Shown here piece by piece: positions 8,948-21,000 of a stretch of DNA of 64,000 nucleotides (its first letter is position 1; each line of letters opens with the position of its first letter). The stretch covers positions 310,001-374,000 of the forward strand of contig JAJEIO010000029.1 in assembly GCA_022827835.1 (NCBI GenBank). The letters run 5' to 3'. The notes beneath the pieces were generated by a model that saw only the letters and a program-made list of their open reading frames with translations, was not told the DNA's origin and ran no database searches. The stretch is from Candidatus Latescibacterota bacterium. GTDB lineage: Bacteria > Latescibacterota > UBA2968 > UBA8231. The position numbers were made by a program, and so were the translations under genes.

Positions 8948-10576
8948 ATGACCAAACTCCCGCGTCTGATTTTCAATACCGACGGCAACTGGATGCTCTT
9001 CTACCTACCCGGTCGCAATCCCGACGATGTCACCCATCAGCTCGACGAACTGGTCCCGGCCGGCGTTGACGCGCTCGCCGGACTTATTGGGATTGACGAT
9101 TATGTCGTCTGGCGCGGCAGTCCGCATTCAGCCATGTGGGGAGACGACACAGAAGTCTGGGATCCCGATCCCGACGTGGATGCCGATGGCAAGCCGATCC
9201 GCAAGATGACGTCCGGTGGCTTTGAACTCAACCGCCTTGAACAGCTTTACAACTGCATGGACGCGGTCATTGCCGACGGTCGCGAACTGATGAAGATCTA
9301 TATCAACGGTTGTCGGCGGCACGGCATCGCGGCGATTGCGTCGATGCGCATGAACGATGCTCACACTTCCGACGAGGCGCGCGAGTGGCAGGTGCGCAGC
9401 CGCCACAAAAAGTCGCGGCCCGATTTGCTGATCGGCTCCCCGACCCCGACGCGCGCGGGCGGTGCCGACCGCTGGAATTTTTGCTGGCAATGGGACTACG
9501 AGCAGAAGGAGGTGCGCAACCGCTTTTTAGGGCTCGTCGATGAGACCTTGGAGCGCTACGACTTCGACGGCATTGAACTCGACTGGATGCGCGGGCCGCC
9601 TTACTTCCGGCTTGGGCGCTTGCTTGACAACCTCGACACCCTCACCGAGTTCATGCGCCAAGCTCACGCCATAGTGCGCCGCCACAGCGAGCAGAAGGGG
9701 AAGGCGATTTCGCTGCTGACGCGGGTGCCCCCTTGTCTTGCCGAGGCGCGGGGCATTGGCATTGACGCGCAGGCTTGGCTCCGCGAGCCGGTGGCGGACT
9801 TGTTCGTGCTTTCTTCGGCCTCGTACTGCCCGGCCCGCATCGACATTGCTGAGGCCGTCGCCTGCGCCGAGGAGAGTGGGGTGCCGATCTACGTGGGCTT
9901 TGACGGGGCTACTCATCTGACCTCGCCGCACGAGGGATACGAACGCGGCGTACCCGCGGTCCTGCGAGGTGTGGCGCTGAATGGATACGAACAGGGGGCC
10001 GCTGGCGTTTACATTTTCAACTACGACTACCGGCACCACCGCGCTTCGCCCTTTGAGGAGGAGGAGTACAACGAAGACCACCTCAATCTCCTCACTGACC
10101 TGACCGATCCCGAGCGGCTGGCGCGGCGCGACCGCAGCTATTCGGTGTCCGATTCTGCCTTGGGGGGTGTCGTCCATCACACGCCTGGGGACCACTATCC
10201 GCAGGTGCCCCGCGCCTTGAGTATGCCGGCGCGCGCGACCGGCGGTCCCGGGTACGAGATGACCCTCATCATTGAAGACGACATTGAGGCCGGCCTCGCC
10301 GACGGCCGCATCCTCGGCACTGAGTTGCGCCTGCACCTCACGGATTACGAAGCCTGCATGGACCGCATTTTCTGTCGGGTTAATGGTCGCGACGTTTCGC
10401 TCGTTGGTGCGGCAAAGCTGGAAAACGAGCTCGGTACTTGGCTTGTCGTGAAAGATCCTCCCATCCAGCGCGGCGAGAACCTCGTCCTCATAGGACTCGA
10501 CGGTTTGCAGACACCCGATCCGTGGCCGACGCTGCACCAGTGCGAGGTGATGGTGTTGGGGTGTGACAGCACTTAG
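8948..10576 (+). CDS. GHL10/family 10-like TIM-barrel glycosyl hydrolase-like protein
   Basis: A protein of 542 residues with no signal peptide. The sequence has the features of glycosyl-hydrolase-like 10 TIM barrels: 'LIFNTDGNW' at the N-terminus, 'INGCRRHGIAAIASMRMNDAH' as an early beta-alpha unit, and the strand 'YDFDGIELDWMR' carrying the likely acid/base residues. A late barrel strand reads 'GAAGVYIFNYDY'. The last ~130 residues look like a beta-sandwich. It is probably a carbohydrate-active enzyme of unknown substrate. A GTG directly before the ATG (8945) would also be in frame; the ATG at 8948 was chosen because GGAGA lies at proper distance. It converges on the lipoprotein gene, with a 12 nt gap. 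Confidence 0.7.
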   Translation: MTKLPRLIFNTDGNWMLFYLPGRNPDDVTHQLDELVPAGVDALAGLIGIDDYVVWRGSPHSAMWGDDTEVWDPDPDVDADGKPIRKMTSGGFELNRLEQLYNCMDAVIADGRELMKIYINGCRRHGIAAIASMRMNDAHTSDEAREWQVRSRHKKSRPDLLIGSPTPTRAGGADRWNFCWQWDYEQKEVRNRFLGLVDETLERYDFDGIELDWMRGPPYFRLGRLLDNLDTLTEFMRQAHAIVRRHSEQKGKAISLLTRVPPCLAEARGIGIDAQAWLREPVADLFVLSSASYCPARIDIAEAVACAEESGVPIYVGFDGATHLTSPHEGYERGVPAVLRGVALNGYEQGAAGVYIFNYDYRHHRASPFEEEEYNEDHLNLLTDLTDPERLARRDRSYSVSDSALGGVVHHTPGDHYPQVPRALSMPARATGGPGYEMTLIIEDDIEAGLADGRILGTELRLHLTDYEACMDRIFCRVNGRDVSLVGAAKLENELGTWLVVKDPPIQRGENLVLIGLDGLQTPDPWPTLHQCEVMVLGCDST

Positions 10577-10588
10577 GTATGTAACAAC

Positions 10589-11827
10589 TTACGGCGCGAA
10601 CTGGTACTCCACGGGCAACTGCGCGACGTCCGTGATGCTTGAATCTGTGTGGTAGTAGATGTTCACGCGCCCGGTGCCGCAGTCGCCAAACTCGTCGCAG
10701 GTGAGTGTGCCGATGATCCCCTGAAAGCCGGTTGTTGCTCTGATCTCCTCGCGCAGGGCGACGCGGTCTATGTATAACTTTCCGTCTTCCTCTACGGCAA
10801 CGGATTCGACGGCGCTGAGCAGTAGCGTCGTGGCGTCGTAGGCGTGGAAAAAGAAGTTGGCGTCGGTAGCAGCTTGGTACTCGGCCGACAGCGCATTCAC
10901 GTCCTTGCCGGTCACTTGGTTGACGTTGCTGCCGAAATGCGAGTCGTGCCCCGAGAGATAGACCCCTTCCGATTCCGGCTGCCCGAGAAATTCCTGCGTG
11001 CTCGTAGCAGAACCGGCGATGAGCGTTACCTCTTCCAATCCGTCAAACGCCTTCGCTTGGCTGACGAGATGATACCCTTCGGCGGCAAAGAGCGGCAGGA
11101 AGATGCCGTCCGGTTCGGCAGCCGCAAAATCCGCGAGCGCGGTGCTCATGTCCGTGTCGCCCTTGCTGACCGTGGCGATGGCGACGACTTCGCCGCCGAG
11201 CATACTGAAGGCGTTGGCGAAGGCCGTGGCGAGACCGTGCGTGACTGAGTCGCCGTCGTGAATGGTAGCCATTCGCCGTAAGTCCAACTTGAGATAGGCG
11301 AAGTGGGCGACTGCTTGGGCCTGATAGAGACCGTTGCTGTAAACGCGAAAGTAGCCGGGATGGTAGTCTGGTCCTGGGTTGCCCGCGAGGTCCGACGTGA
11401 GATCGGGCGACGCGTTCGCTGGCGAGATCGTACTCAGACCCGCAGCGCTGAGCACGGGCGAGGCACCTACAGACGCCTCGGAACATGCCGGGCCGATGAC
11501 GCCTACCACTTGCGGGTCGGCAGCGATTTGACGCGCACCCTCGCTGCCGCCATCGCTTGAACACATGGTGTCTACCGGCTGTCCAAGCGAGACTGTGCGA
11601 CCGTGAATGGGGCCGTAATCCTCGATAGCTAACTCGATAGCCTTCTGGATTGACTCGGAAATATTCTGCAAGCTCGTGAGCGGCAGCATGATGCGCACTT
11701 GCACGGCCGCGCCTGTGTCAACTTCGACCGCGCCGAGCGGTCCCGCCTCAAAGCCGAGCGGTTTGTCCTCGCCGCATCCTGCCGCGAGCGCCGCGAGGAA
11801 TGCGACGTGGAATACTCTGTTAGCCAT
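10589..11827 (-). CDS. lipoprotein receptor, branched-chain amino acid ABC-type (copy 1)
   Basis: A protein of 412 residues. The N-terminus is a lipoprotein signal with lipobox 'LAAGC' (Cys about residue 18), so it is anchored in a membrane facing the periplasm. The rest has the type I periplasmic-binding fold of the LivJ/AmiC class: 'VQIRSLL'-like strand 1, 'IGPACSEASVGASPVLSAAGL', 'ISPANASPDLTSD', and a C-terminal 'VNIYYHTDSS' segment. Two Cys pairs look structural ('MCSSDGG', 'LTCDEFGDCG'). No permease or ATPase partner is beside it, so it may serve a distant transporter or a signalling role. It is closely related to the protein at 26046-27365. Start: ATG with AGGAGAT about 8 nt upstream. 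Confidence 0.85.
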   Translation of the reverse strand: MANRVFHVAFLAALAAGCGEDKPLGFEAGPLGAVEVDTGAAVQVRIMLPLTSLQNISESIQKAIELAIEDYGPIHGRTVSLGQPVDTMCSSDGGSEGARQIAADPQVVGVIGPACSEASVGASPVLSAAGLSTISPANASPDLTSDLAGNPGPDYHPGYFRVYSNGLYQAQAVAHFAYLKLDLRRMATIHDGDSVTHGLATAFANAFSMLGGEVVAIATVSKGDTDMSTALADFAAAEPDGIFLPLFAAEGYHLVSQAKAFDGLEEVTLIAGSATSTQEFLGQPESEGVYLSGHDSHFGSNVNQVTGKDVNALSAEYQAATDANFFFHAYDATTLLLSAVESVAVEEDGKLYIDRVALREEIRATTGFQGIIGTLTCDEFGDCGTGRVNIYYHTDSSITDVAQLPVEYQFAP

Positions 11828-11863
11828 TGATGTATATCTCCTGATTGTGTTGGCCAGCGGCGT

Positions 11864-11892
11864 AAGGTATCACGGTCTATCTTTGGCTGCAA
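11864..11892 (-). promoter_or_regulatory. candidate promoter of lipoprotein copy 1
   Basis: On the minus strand TTGCAG (11892-11887) and TACCTT (11869-11864) are 17 nt apart and about 37 nt upstream of the start codon at 11827. The 200 nt divergent gap to the PKS also contains a short palindrome, ACATT-A-AATGT (11935-11945), and a repeated GGGTATA just before the PKS start. No clear PKS promoter was found. Confidence 0.35.
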
Positions 11893-12027
11893 TTCCGCCG
11901 TAGATTTTGGATGACCTGATTCGACGTACCTATTACATTAAATGTGAAAAGGTGGGGTATCGTTCCTGAGCTGAGTGTATGCAAGAGACTTCGTATGACT
12001 TCCCATTAGAAAGGGTATAAGGGTATA

Positions 12028-15000
12028 ATGACAAACGCGATGAAACCATTCGATTCTTCCAATGAACAGCTTTCTCCGTCCACACAGCCGATAGCGATCG
12101 TGGGTATGGCGTGCCGGTTCCCCGGCGCGGAGGACCTTGCGGCGTTCTGGCGTCTGCTCGCAGCCGGCGAGAACGCCGTGACAGAGGGCGTTCCTGGCTC
12201 TGGGGTCGGGCGCGTTGGCGAGCTATTCCCGGACCCCGAGATTCAGAGCGAGGCCTGCCGGTTTGGTGGTTACCTCGACAGGATCGACCTGTTTGACGCC
12301 GCCTTCTTCCGGATTTCCCCGGTCGAGGCGGACCTGCTGGATCCACAGCAGAGGTTGATGCTGGAGACGAGTTGGCGGGCCTTGGAGGACGCGGGGATGG
12401 ATCCCGACCGCCTGAGAGGCAGCCGCACCGGAGTGTATGCCGGGATCAGCAATCACGATTACCGCAGTCTGATCATGGCTGGCAGGGAGATCACTGAGCC
12501 GGCCGCCAGCCTCTATGCGGTCAGCGGGACCTCCTTCAACACGGCGATCGGGCGGGTTGCTTTCGCGCTGGATCTGGAGGGACCGGCGATGGCGCTGGAC
12601 ACTGCCTGCTCGTCATCGCTGGTGGCCATACACCAGGCGGTATCTGCTCTGCAGCGGGGGGAAGCGGATCTCGCCCTCGCCGGGGGCGTTCACCTGATCT
12701 TGTCGGGACGGCTTTCGGAGCTGCGCGGGAAGGCTGGGATGCTGGCACCGGATGGGCGATGCAAGACCTTTGACGCTGCGGCAAACGGGTACGTGCGGGG
12801 CGAAGGCTGTGGAATCGTAGTCCTCAAGCACCTGCGTCAGGCCGAGGCGGACGGCGACCGCATCTGGGGGGTGATCCGCGGCTCGGCGGTCAACCAGGAT
12901 GGGGCGACCCCCGGGCTGACAGTGCCGAGTGCGGCCGCGCAGGAGGTGGTGATCGGGGATGCATTGTCTCGTGCGGGGGTCCTGTCTACGGATGTGGACT
13001 ACCTCGAAGCGCACGGCACGGGAACGGAGGTGGGAGACCCAATCGAATTGGAGGCCGCGGCGGCCGCTTACGGCAAAGGACGCGAGATAGATCACCCCCT
13101 GCTGATCGGCTCGGTGAAGACGAACATCGGGCACCTCGAGTCCGCGGCCGGGGTCGCTGCGCTGATCAAGGTGGTGCTGGCGATGCAGCGGGGAGTGATT
13201 CCCAAGCACCTTCACTTCCACGAGCCGAACCCGCAGATGGACTGGGACCAGCTGCCGCTGCGAGTCACCTCTGAGCAGACGACTTGGCCGCTCCATGCCG
13301 ACCGCCCCCCGACCGCGGGCGTGAGCGGGTTTGGGTGGTCGGGCACGAATGCGCACATCGTGGTAGAGGGGTACGGAACTCCCGATGGTGATTCCGCCGC
13401 GGGCGGTGAGGGGCACTCACCCGAGGGTTCTGGTCTGCAGGTTGCGGTTTCTCTTCCCGAGACGCTCGCCGGCCTGCCGCCAGCGGAGGGAGAGCCCGGT
13501 CCGCGGGAAACCCGGTTCCTGCCGTTGTCGGGTAGATCGGATCAGGCGCTCAGGGATTTGGCAGGGCGGTACCTGTCGTGGCTCGACGAGCGCGCCGGGG
13601 AGCTTTCTTCGCAGACGGTGCTTGCGGACATGGCCTGGACCGCCGGCGTCGGACGCAGTCACTTCGCGCACCGGGCCGGTGTGGTGTTCGGCGATGTCGA
13701 GTCCCTGCGCGAGGGGCTGAGTGCGCTGGCCGCGTCCGGGGTCGGCCCAGCCCCCCAGGCACCCTCCAAGGTGGCGTTCGTGTTCACTGGGCAGGGTAGC
13801 CATTGGGTCGGCATGGGCGAGAAGCTGTACCGCAGCGAGCCGGTGGTGCGGGCGGTGCTGGATCGCTGCGACGCCGCGCTGCGAAAAGATCGCGGTGTCT
13901 CGCTGCTCGATGTGATGTTTGGCCGAGCCGGTGATTTGTCGGATCAGGAGTGGACGCAGCCGGCCATTTTTGCGCTGGAGTGCGCGCTGACGGCGCTGTG
14001 GGAGAGCGTGGGTGTTCGTCCCAGCGCAGTGCTTGGACACAGTCTTGGGGAACTGGCGGCGGCGCAAGCGGCGGGGGTGTTTGGCTTGGAGGAAGGGGTG
14101 CGGTTTGCCGCGGCGAGAGGCGAACTGACGGCCAAGCTGCCGCAAGGGGCTATGGCGGCGATTTTTGCGGACGTTCCGCAAGTAGAAGCGGCGATTGATG
14201 AGTTGAACGCTGCGTCCACGGGGGTGGGGCTGAGCATTGCGGCCTACAATGGGGCGCATCAGGTCGTGAGCGGGCCGGAGGAAGAAGTGGCGGCGATTGA
14301 GGAGCGCTTCCTCGCGGAGGACATTCGGGTCAACCGCTTGCACACCAACAATGCCTTCCACAGTCCGTTGGTGGAGCCGATGTTAGACGGGTTGGAAGCT
14401 GTAGTCGCAGAGATGGAGATTGCGCCTCCGTCGCTGACGCTGGTGAGCAATGTGACGGGGCGGGTGTTGGGGGCGGATGAACGGCTGGATGGTGCGTACT
14501 GGTGCAAGCACACGCGGGAGCCGGTGGCGTTTGCTCCGAGCATGGAGACGCTGGTGGAGTTGGGTATTGATCTGATCATTGAGGTTGGGCCGCACGCAGT
14601 GCTGGGTTCGATGGCGACCTTGGCGTGGCCGAGCTCGGGCGATGGCAGCGGGCCGCCAGTTGCGCTGTCGAGCTTGTTGCGCCCCTCGTCCAGGGTGTCG
14701 CAGGAAGAAGCGGATCGCGCGTTTAGCGAGGCGGTTGCGGGAGCATATGAGGCGGGTCTTGCGCTGTCCTTTGCCGGGCTGTTCGCTGGGGAGACCCGAC
14801 GCCGGGTGGCACTGCCGGATTATCCGTTCCAGCGTCGGCGTCACTGGATTGAGGCACCGAAGCGGCGGCGGACGAACACTGGCCACCCGTTGCTCGGCGA
14901 CCGGCACGAATCCGCCAGCGGGGAGATCACCTTTGAGACGGAAGTGTTTCCCGCGGATCCGGAGTGGCTGAACGATCATCGGGTGTTCGGCCGGCTCGTG

Positions 15001-18000
15001 GTGCCGGGGGCGCTCTACGGAGCCATGGCGACATTGGCATCCGCGGCCGCGGCTGGCTCGCTGGCAGTGGAGGACATGCAACTGCACAATCCGCTGATCT
15101 TTTCGGAGGAGGAAGACGGGAGCGGCGAAGAAGGCCGGAAGGTGCAGGTTTTGCTCGACCGTGCCGAGGAGGGGGCGTCGCGCCGAGTGCAGATCCTCAG
15201 CAGAGGAGAGGATGGGGAGGAATGGACGCTGCACGCCGAGGCTCAGATTGCGGCGGATTCCCGTGGCCCGGAGGCCGAACCGCGTTTGGATATAGAAAGT
15301 CTCAAGGCCAGCCTGTCACCAGTGGATGTGCCGGCTTTCTACCGCGCCAAGGCCGAGGTGGGGATTGATCTCGGTCCGCGATTCCGCACGCTGGCCGCGG
15401 TTTGGTCCCGGCCAGGCGAGGCGTTGGGCGAGGTGTCGTTCCCAGAAGCGCTTGGGCCGAGCGAACTCGATGTACATCCGCTGCTGCTAGACGGTTGTTT
15501 TCAGGTTCTGGCTGCGGCGCGCAATTCGGGCAAAATCGAAGGCGGAATCACTTATCTGCCGTTCGCTTGGGAACGGCTGTGGCTGCAGGACCGGCTGCCG
15601 GATCGGCTGATTTGCCACGTGCGTCTGAGGGAGGATCCAAGAGGGGAAGAAGCGGACGAGCCGTCGGAGGTTTTGGCCGGAGATCTGGGCATTTACGATT
15701 CGAACGGGGGTCTGGTCGGTGAGTTGAGCGGATACGCAGTGAAGCGGGCGACCCGGGAGGCGATGCTCTCGGCAGTGGAAGGGCTGGACGAACTCCTGTA
15801 CGAGGTGGTGTGGCGGGACGGCGTCCTTGCGCCGGGAATGCCGTCCGCCGATTTCCTGCCAAGCCCGTCAGACATGGTCCCCCGCTCGGAACCTTTCTCC
15901 CGCTACCTAACCGCCGAAGGAGTAAGTGTCGAAGAAGAGGCCGCCCTGCAAGCCGACTTGGAGCGGCTGGCGTGGTCCTATGCGCTCTCGACCCTGGAAA
16001 AGCTGGGTTGGCAGCGCCGGACGGGCGACGCCGTGGACTCCGAGGGCTTGCGGCAGGACCTGGAGGTTTTACCGATCCACTCGCAGTTGTTCCGCCGGAT
16101 TCTCGAAATACTGGCTAGGTCGGGCGTGCTGGAGGTAGCGGGCGAGGGCTTCGTGGTGGCGGTCGGGGCGGAAGATTCGCTGCCGGAAACAATGCCGCAA
16201 GATCCCGAGGAGTATGCCACCGGCATGAGCGGACGTTACTCGCACGGTACGAACGAGATCGGGCTCTTCCGGCGATGCGCCGGGGCGCTGGCGGAGGTGC
16301 TGCGCGGCCGTGAGGATCCGCTGTCGCTGCTGTTCGGCGACGCGGAACCGCAGGCTGCCGACCTGTATCGGAGGGCACCGGTGTGGAAAGCCGCGAACCA
16401 GATGTTGGGAGAGGTGGTGCAGAATATCGCGGCCGGGTTGCCCGACGGACGGCGGCTCAGGGTGCTAGAGGTTGGTGCGGGCATTGGGTCGGCGACCGAG
16501 TGCATCCTGCCCGGGCTTCCGGCCGGCCGGTTCGACTACACGTACACCGACATCTCCGCGGGCTTCTTCGCGGACGCGGAGGGGCGTTTCAGCCAAGAGG
16601 ATGTGCCGATCGAATACCGCGTCTTGGATATCGAGAAGGATCCGGAGGCTCAGGGCTTTGAATCCCACGGTTATGATCTGGTGATTGCCGCCAACGTGCT
16701 GCATGCGACGCAGTATCTCGACGAGACGCTGATGCACTGCCGGGAGTTGCTGGCACCGGCGGGACAGCTCGTGGCGCTGGAGAACCAGCGTGGCAGAGGT
16801 TGGATGGATCTGATTTTCGGACAACTGGACGGCTGGTGGCGATTTGCCGATAGCTATCGCTCGGACCACGCCTTGGCGGGGCCCGACGTGTGGCGGCAAG
16901 CGCTCGGCGATGTGGGTTTCGGCGATGTCCAAATCCTCGGAGTCGATGAGTCCGAGTCGGCCGGGTTGCCCGACCGGGGCGTGATCGTGGCGCAGGGACC
17001 GGTGGAGGTGGTCCTGCCGCCGGCCGCATGGGTTCTCGCAGCGGATCGGGGCGGCGTGGCGACGGCGCTGGCGGACCAACTCGCGGCGCGGAATCAGACG
17101 GTCGTGCTGGCGGGCGGGGAACCGCCGGGGAACGGAGGATCCGCGCACGACGCGACCGGAATCGTCAGAAGAGCCGTGGAGATGGATCGGCGCGAGTCGT
17201 GGCAGGCCCTTCTGGAGGAGCTGCCCGGCGATGTGCCGCTCGGCGGTATCGTGCATCTTGCGGCGCTGGACGGTCGCGGGGCGCGGGCGACTGCGGAGGA
17301 AATGGGAGAGGATGCGAGACGAGCGGCGGCGAGCGCGCTGGCGCTGACGCAGGGCGTGATCGATGCCGATCTGACCCCCGCGAAGGGAGTGTGGTTCGTC
17401 ACGCGGGGCGCGCAGGTTCTGGAGCGGGAGCGCGCAGGGCAGCTTGCCGGCGCGACGTTGTGGGGTTTCGGCAGGGTGGTGGTTAGGGAAGCAGCGCAGA
17501 TGAATCCGAAGATGATCGATCTCGACCCCGAGAGGACGGAGCTACCGACTGACTTCTCAGAGGAACTGCTGTTTCCCGACCCGGAGACGCAAATCGCGTA
17601 CCGGGCCGGGCACCGTCGGGTGGCCCGCCTAATTCGGGCCTCGGCGCACCTCGCCTTGCCGGAGGGGTCGGACTGGCTGTTGGCACCAGGTGCCGGCGGC
17701 TCCCTAGGAGAGCTTCAAGTCAAGCCGTTGCCAGCGCGTTCCTTGGAGCCGAAGGAAGTTCGCGTCGCGGTCGAAGCCCGCGGGCTGAACTTCCTCGATG
17801 TGTTTCGGGGCATGGGCCTAGTCGATGGAGGCCTGATGGGCGAGGAAATGTGCGGCCGGATCGTCGAGGTCGGTTCCGAGACCTCCACCGTCTCCGTGGG
17901 CGACCGCGTGGTCGGCCTGGCATTCGGCACATTCGGACCGGAAGTGGTGACGAAGGAGGAACTGGTGGCGCTCGCGCCTGCGGGGATTCCGGTCGCTGCC

Positions 18001-21000
18001 CTCGCCACAATGCCCACCGTGTTCGTGACCTCCGCGCTGTCCTTTGATCTTGCAGGGCTGAAGGCTGGCGAACGGGTGCTCATTCACGCGGCCGCGGGCG
18101 GCGTCGGGCTCGCGGCCGTCCAGTTGGCGCAGGCCGCTGGCGCAGAGGTTTTTGCCACCGCGAGCGCGCCCAAACAGGCGTATCTCCGATCGCTCGGCGT
18201 GAAACACATTTTTGACAGCCGCACGACGAACTTCGGCAGGGAGATCCTCGAAGCCACGGACGGCGCGGGTGTGGACGTGGTGCTGAACAGCCTTACAGGA
18301 GAGGGCTTCATCGAAGCGAGTCTGTCCTGCCTCAGACACGGCGGTCGATTCGTGGAACTGGCCCGGCGCGACATCCTGAGCGAGGAGGAAATGGCGGCTG
18401 CGCGGCCGGACGTGGGCTACTCCATCTTGGAGTTGGATGTCCTGAAGGAGCAGGACCCGGCGCGACCGGGAGTGGCGCTCCGGAACGTGATGGAACAACT
18501 GGGGGCCGGAGAGTTGAAGCCCTTGATCCATAGCAGGTGGCCACTGGCCGAGGCGGGAGCCGCGATGGAATTCATGCGCGACGCCCGGCACATTGGCAAG
18601 ATCGTACTTACCGCACCATCGCTCGTGGATGGTCGGCTGCGGCAGGACCGGACCTACTTGGTGACTGGTGGCTTGGGCGGGATCGGGTGCGCCTTGGCCG
18701 GTTGGCTGGCAGAGCGGGGAGCGGGGGCGATCGTATTGAACGGTCGGCGGGCTCCGGACGCGGAGGCCGAGGAAGTGATCGGCGCGCTCAAGGAACGCGG
18801 AGTCACGGTGCAGGTGGAGCTGGCCGATGTGACGGATGCCGACGCGGTGGACGGAATGCTCGAGCGGATTAAAGGGAAGTTGCCGCCGCTTGGAGGCGTG
18901 ATCCACAGCGTGGGCGTGCTGGCGGATGCTTCACTGGCCAATCAGGACTGGGAGCGGTTCAAGCAGGTTTTGTGGCCGAAGGTCCTTGGTGCTTGGCATC
19001 TGCACCGGGCGACTGCCGACTGCGATTTGGACCTCTTCGTCCTGTTCTCGAGCGTGGCCGGGATTTTGGGCAATCCGGGCCAAGCGAACCACGCGGCGGC
19101 CAACGCGTTCCTCGATCAACTCGCCGCCCACCGGCGCGCGCTGGGGCTTCCCGGACAGGCCATCGCTTGGGGAGCATGGTCCGGACTCGGTGAGGCCGAG
19201 GAGCAGCGGGAGCGGATTGCCCGGCGGCGGGAGGCCGCCGGTACCGGCTGGTTCAGCCCGGAACAGGGCCTCAGCGCGTTCGACCGGCTGCTGCGCGAGG
19301 ATCCCACGACCGCGGTAGTGCTGGCGGCGGACTGGTCCGTATTCGGAGAGGCCATTGAGGGCCGTCCATCCCTGTTTGAAGACTTGCTGCCAGCGGCTGA
19401 GGATGCCTCGGCGGACTCTCTAGGCACGTCGGAAGATCTGCTTTCCCAACTGGGGGCCGCACCGGCGGAGGCGCGCGAGGAACTGCTTGTTTCCTTCTTG
19501 CAGCAGGAAGTGCAGGCGGTGTTGAGACTGCCGACGGCACCCGAGCCCGCGGTGGGCTTCTTCGATTTGGGGATCGACTCGCTGATGGCGGTGGAACTGC
19601 GGAATCGGCTGAATCGGGCGTTCTCTGGGGAGTACGTGGCATCGAATACCGTGGTGTTCGACTACCCTGACATCGCCAGCCTCGCCCGTCACTTGGCTGG
19701 TGAGCTCGGGGACGTCAGCAGCGCGCCGGCCGTCGAGGTGCAGCCGGAGCAGCCGCCGGCGGTGCAGCGCGAGGATGACGGTATCGCCATCGTCGGCATG
19801 GCGTGCCGCTTCCCCGGCGCGCCGGATCTCTCGGCGTTCTGGCATCAGCTCGAAGCCGGCGCGGATGCGGTGACCGACGGACGCTGGAACTCTGGTTCCG
19901 GGAGTGCCGAAGCGCTTTCCGGCGAGTACGCCCCGTACCGCCGGGGCGGGTTTGTGGAAGGGATCGATCAATTCGACGGGAGGTTCTTTCGGATTGCCCC
20001 GATCGAGGCGCGAGGCATGGACCCGCAACAGCGGCTCCTCCTGGAAACGAGCTGGCAGGCTCTGGAGGATGCGGGGATCGAGGCGGACGGATTGAGGGGC
20101 AGCCGCACCGGGGTGTATGCCGGTGTCGCCACCAGCGAGTACCGGGACCTGATGACGGCCGGAGAGTGTGACGTCAGCTACCTGGGTACCGCGGGGAGCA
20201 TGACGGTTGGGCGAGTTTCCTTCGTGCTGGGTCTGGAGGGGCCGACGATGCCGGTGGAACTGAACTGTGCTTCCTCACTGGTCGCAGTACATCAGGCGGT
20301 GACAGCTTTGCGGCAGGGCGAAGTGGACCTGGCCTTGGTTGGAGGGGTGAACGCGGTTCTGTCCCCCGGGCTGACTAGGGAGATGGCGGAGTTGGGGATG
20401 CTGTCGCCCGAGGGTCGGTGCAAGACCTTCGATGCCTCTGCGGATGGCTTCGTGCGGGGCGAAGGCTGCGGGATGGTCGTCCTCAGACGGCTGGGGGAGG
20501 CCGAGGCGGATGGCGACCGCATCTGGGGGTTGATCCGCGGATCGGCCGTCAACCAGAACGGAGCGACCGCAGGTCCGACCGTGCCGAACGGTCCGGCGCA
20601 GGAGCGAGTGATCGAGCAGGCGCTGTCGCGGGCGGGAGTTCCGCCCTCTGAAGTGGACTACCTGGAAGCACACGGGGCCGGGTCCGCGCTGGGGGATCCG
20701 ATTGAGGTGCAGGCCGCCGCGGCGGTTTACGGTCGGGGACGCGAAGCGGACCGCCCCCTGCTGATCGGCTCCGTGAAGACCAACATCGGGCATCTGGAGA
20801 CGGCTGCCGGAGTTGCCGGCCTGATCAAGACGGTGCTGGCGATGAAGCGGGGGCTGATTCCGCGGCAACTGCACTTCCGGGACCCGAACCCGCACCTGGA
20901 CTGGGAGCGGCTCCCTGTGCGGGTGACTGCCGAGGACACGGACTGGCCTCTTCGTCCCGACCGGCCGCCGAGGGCCGCGATCAGCGCCTTCGGGGTATCG

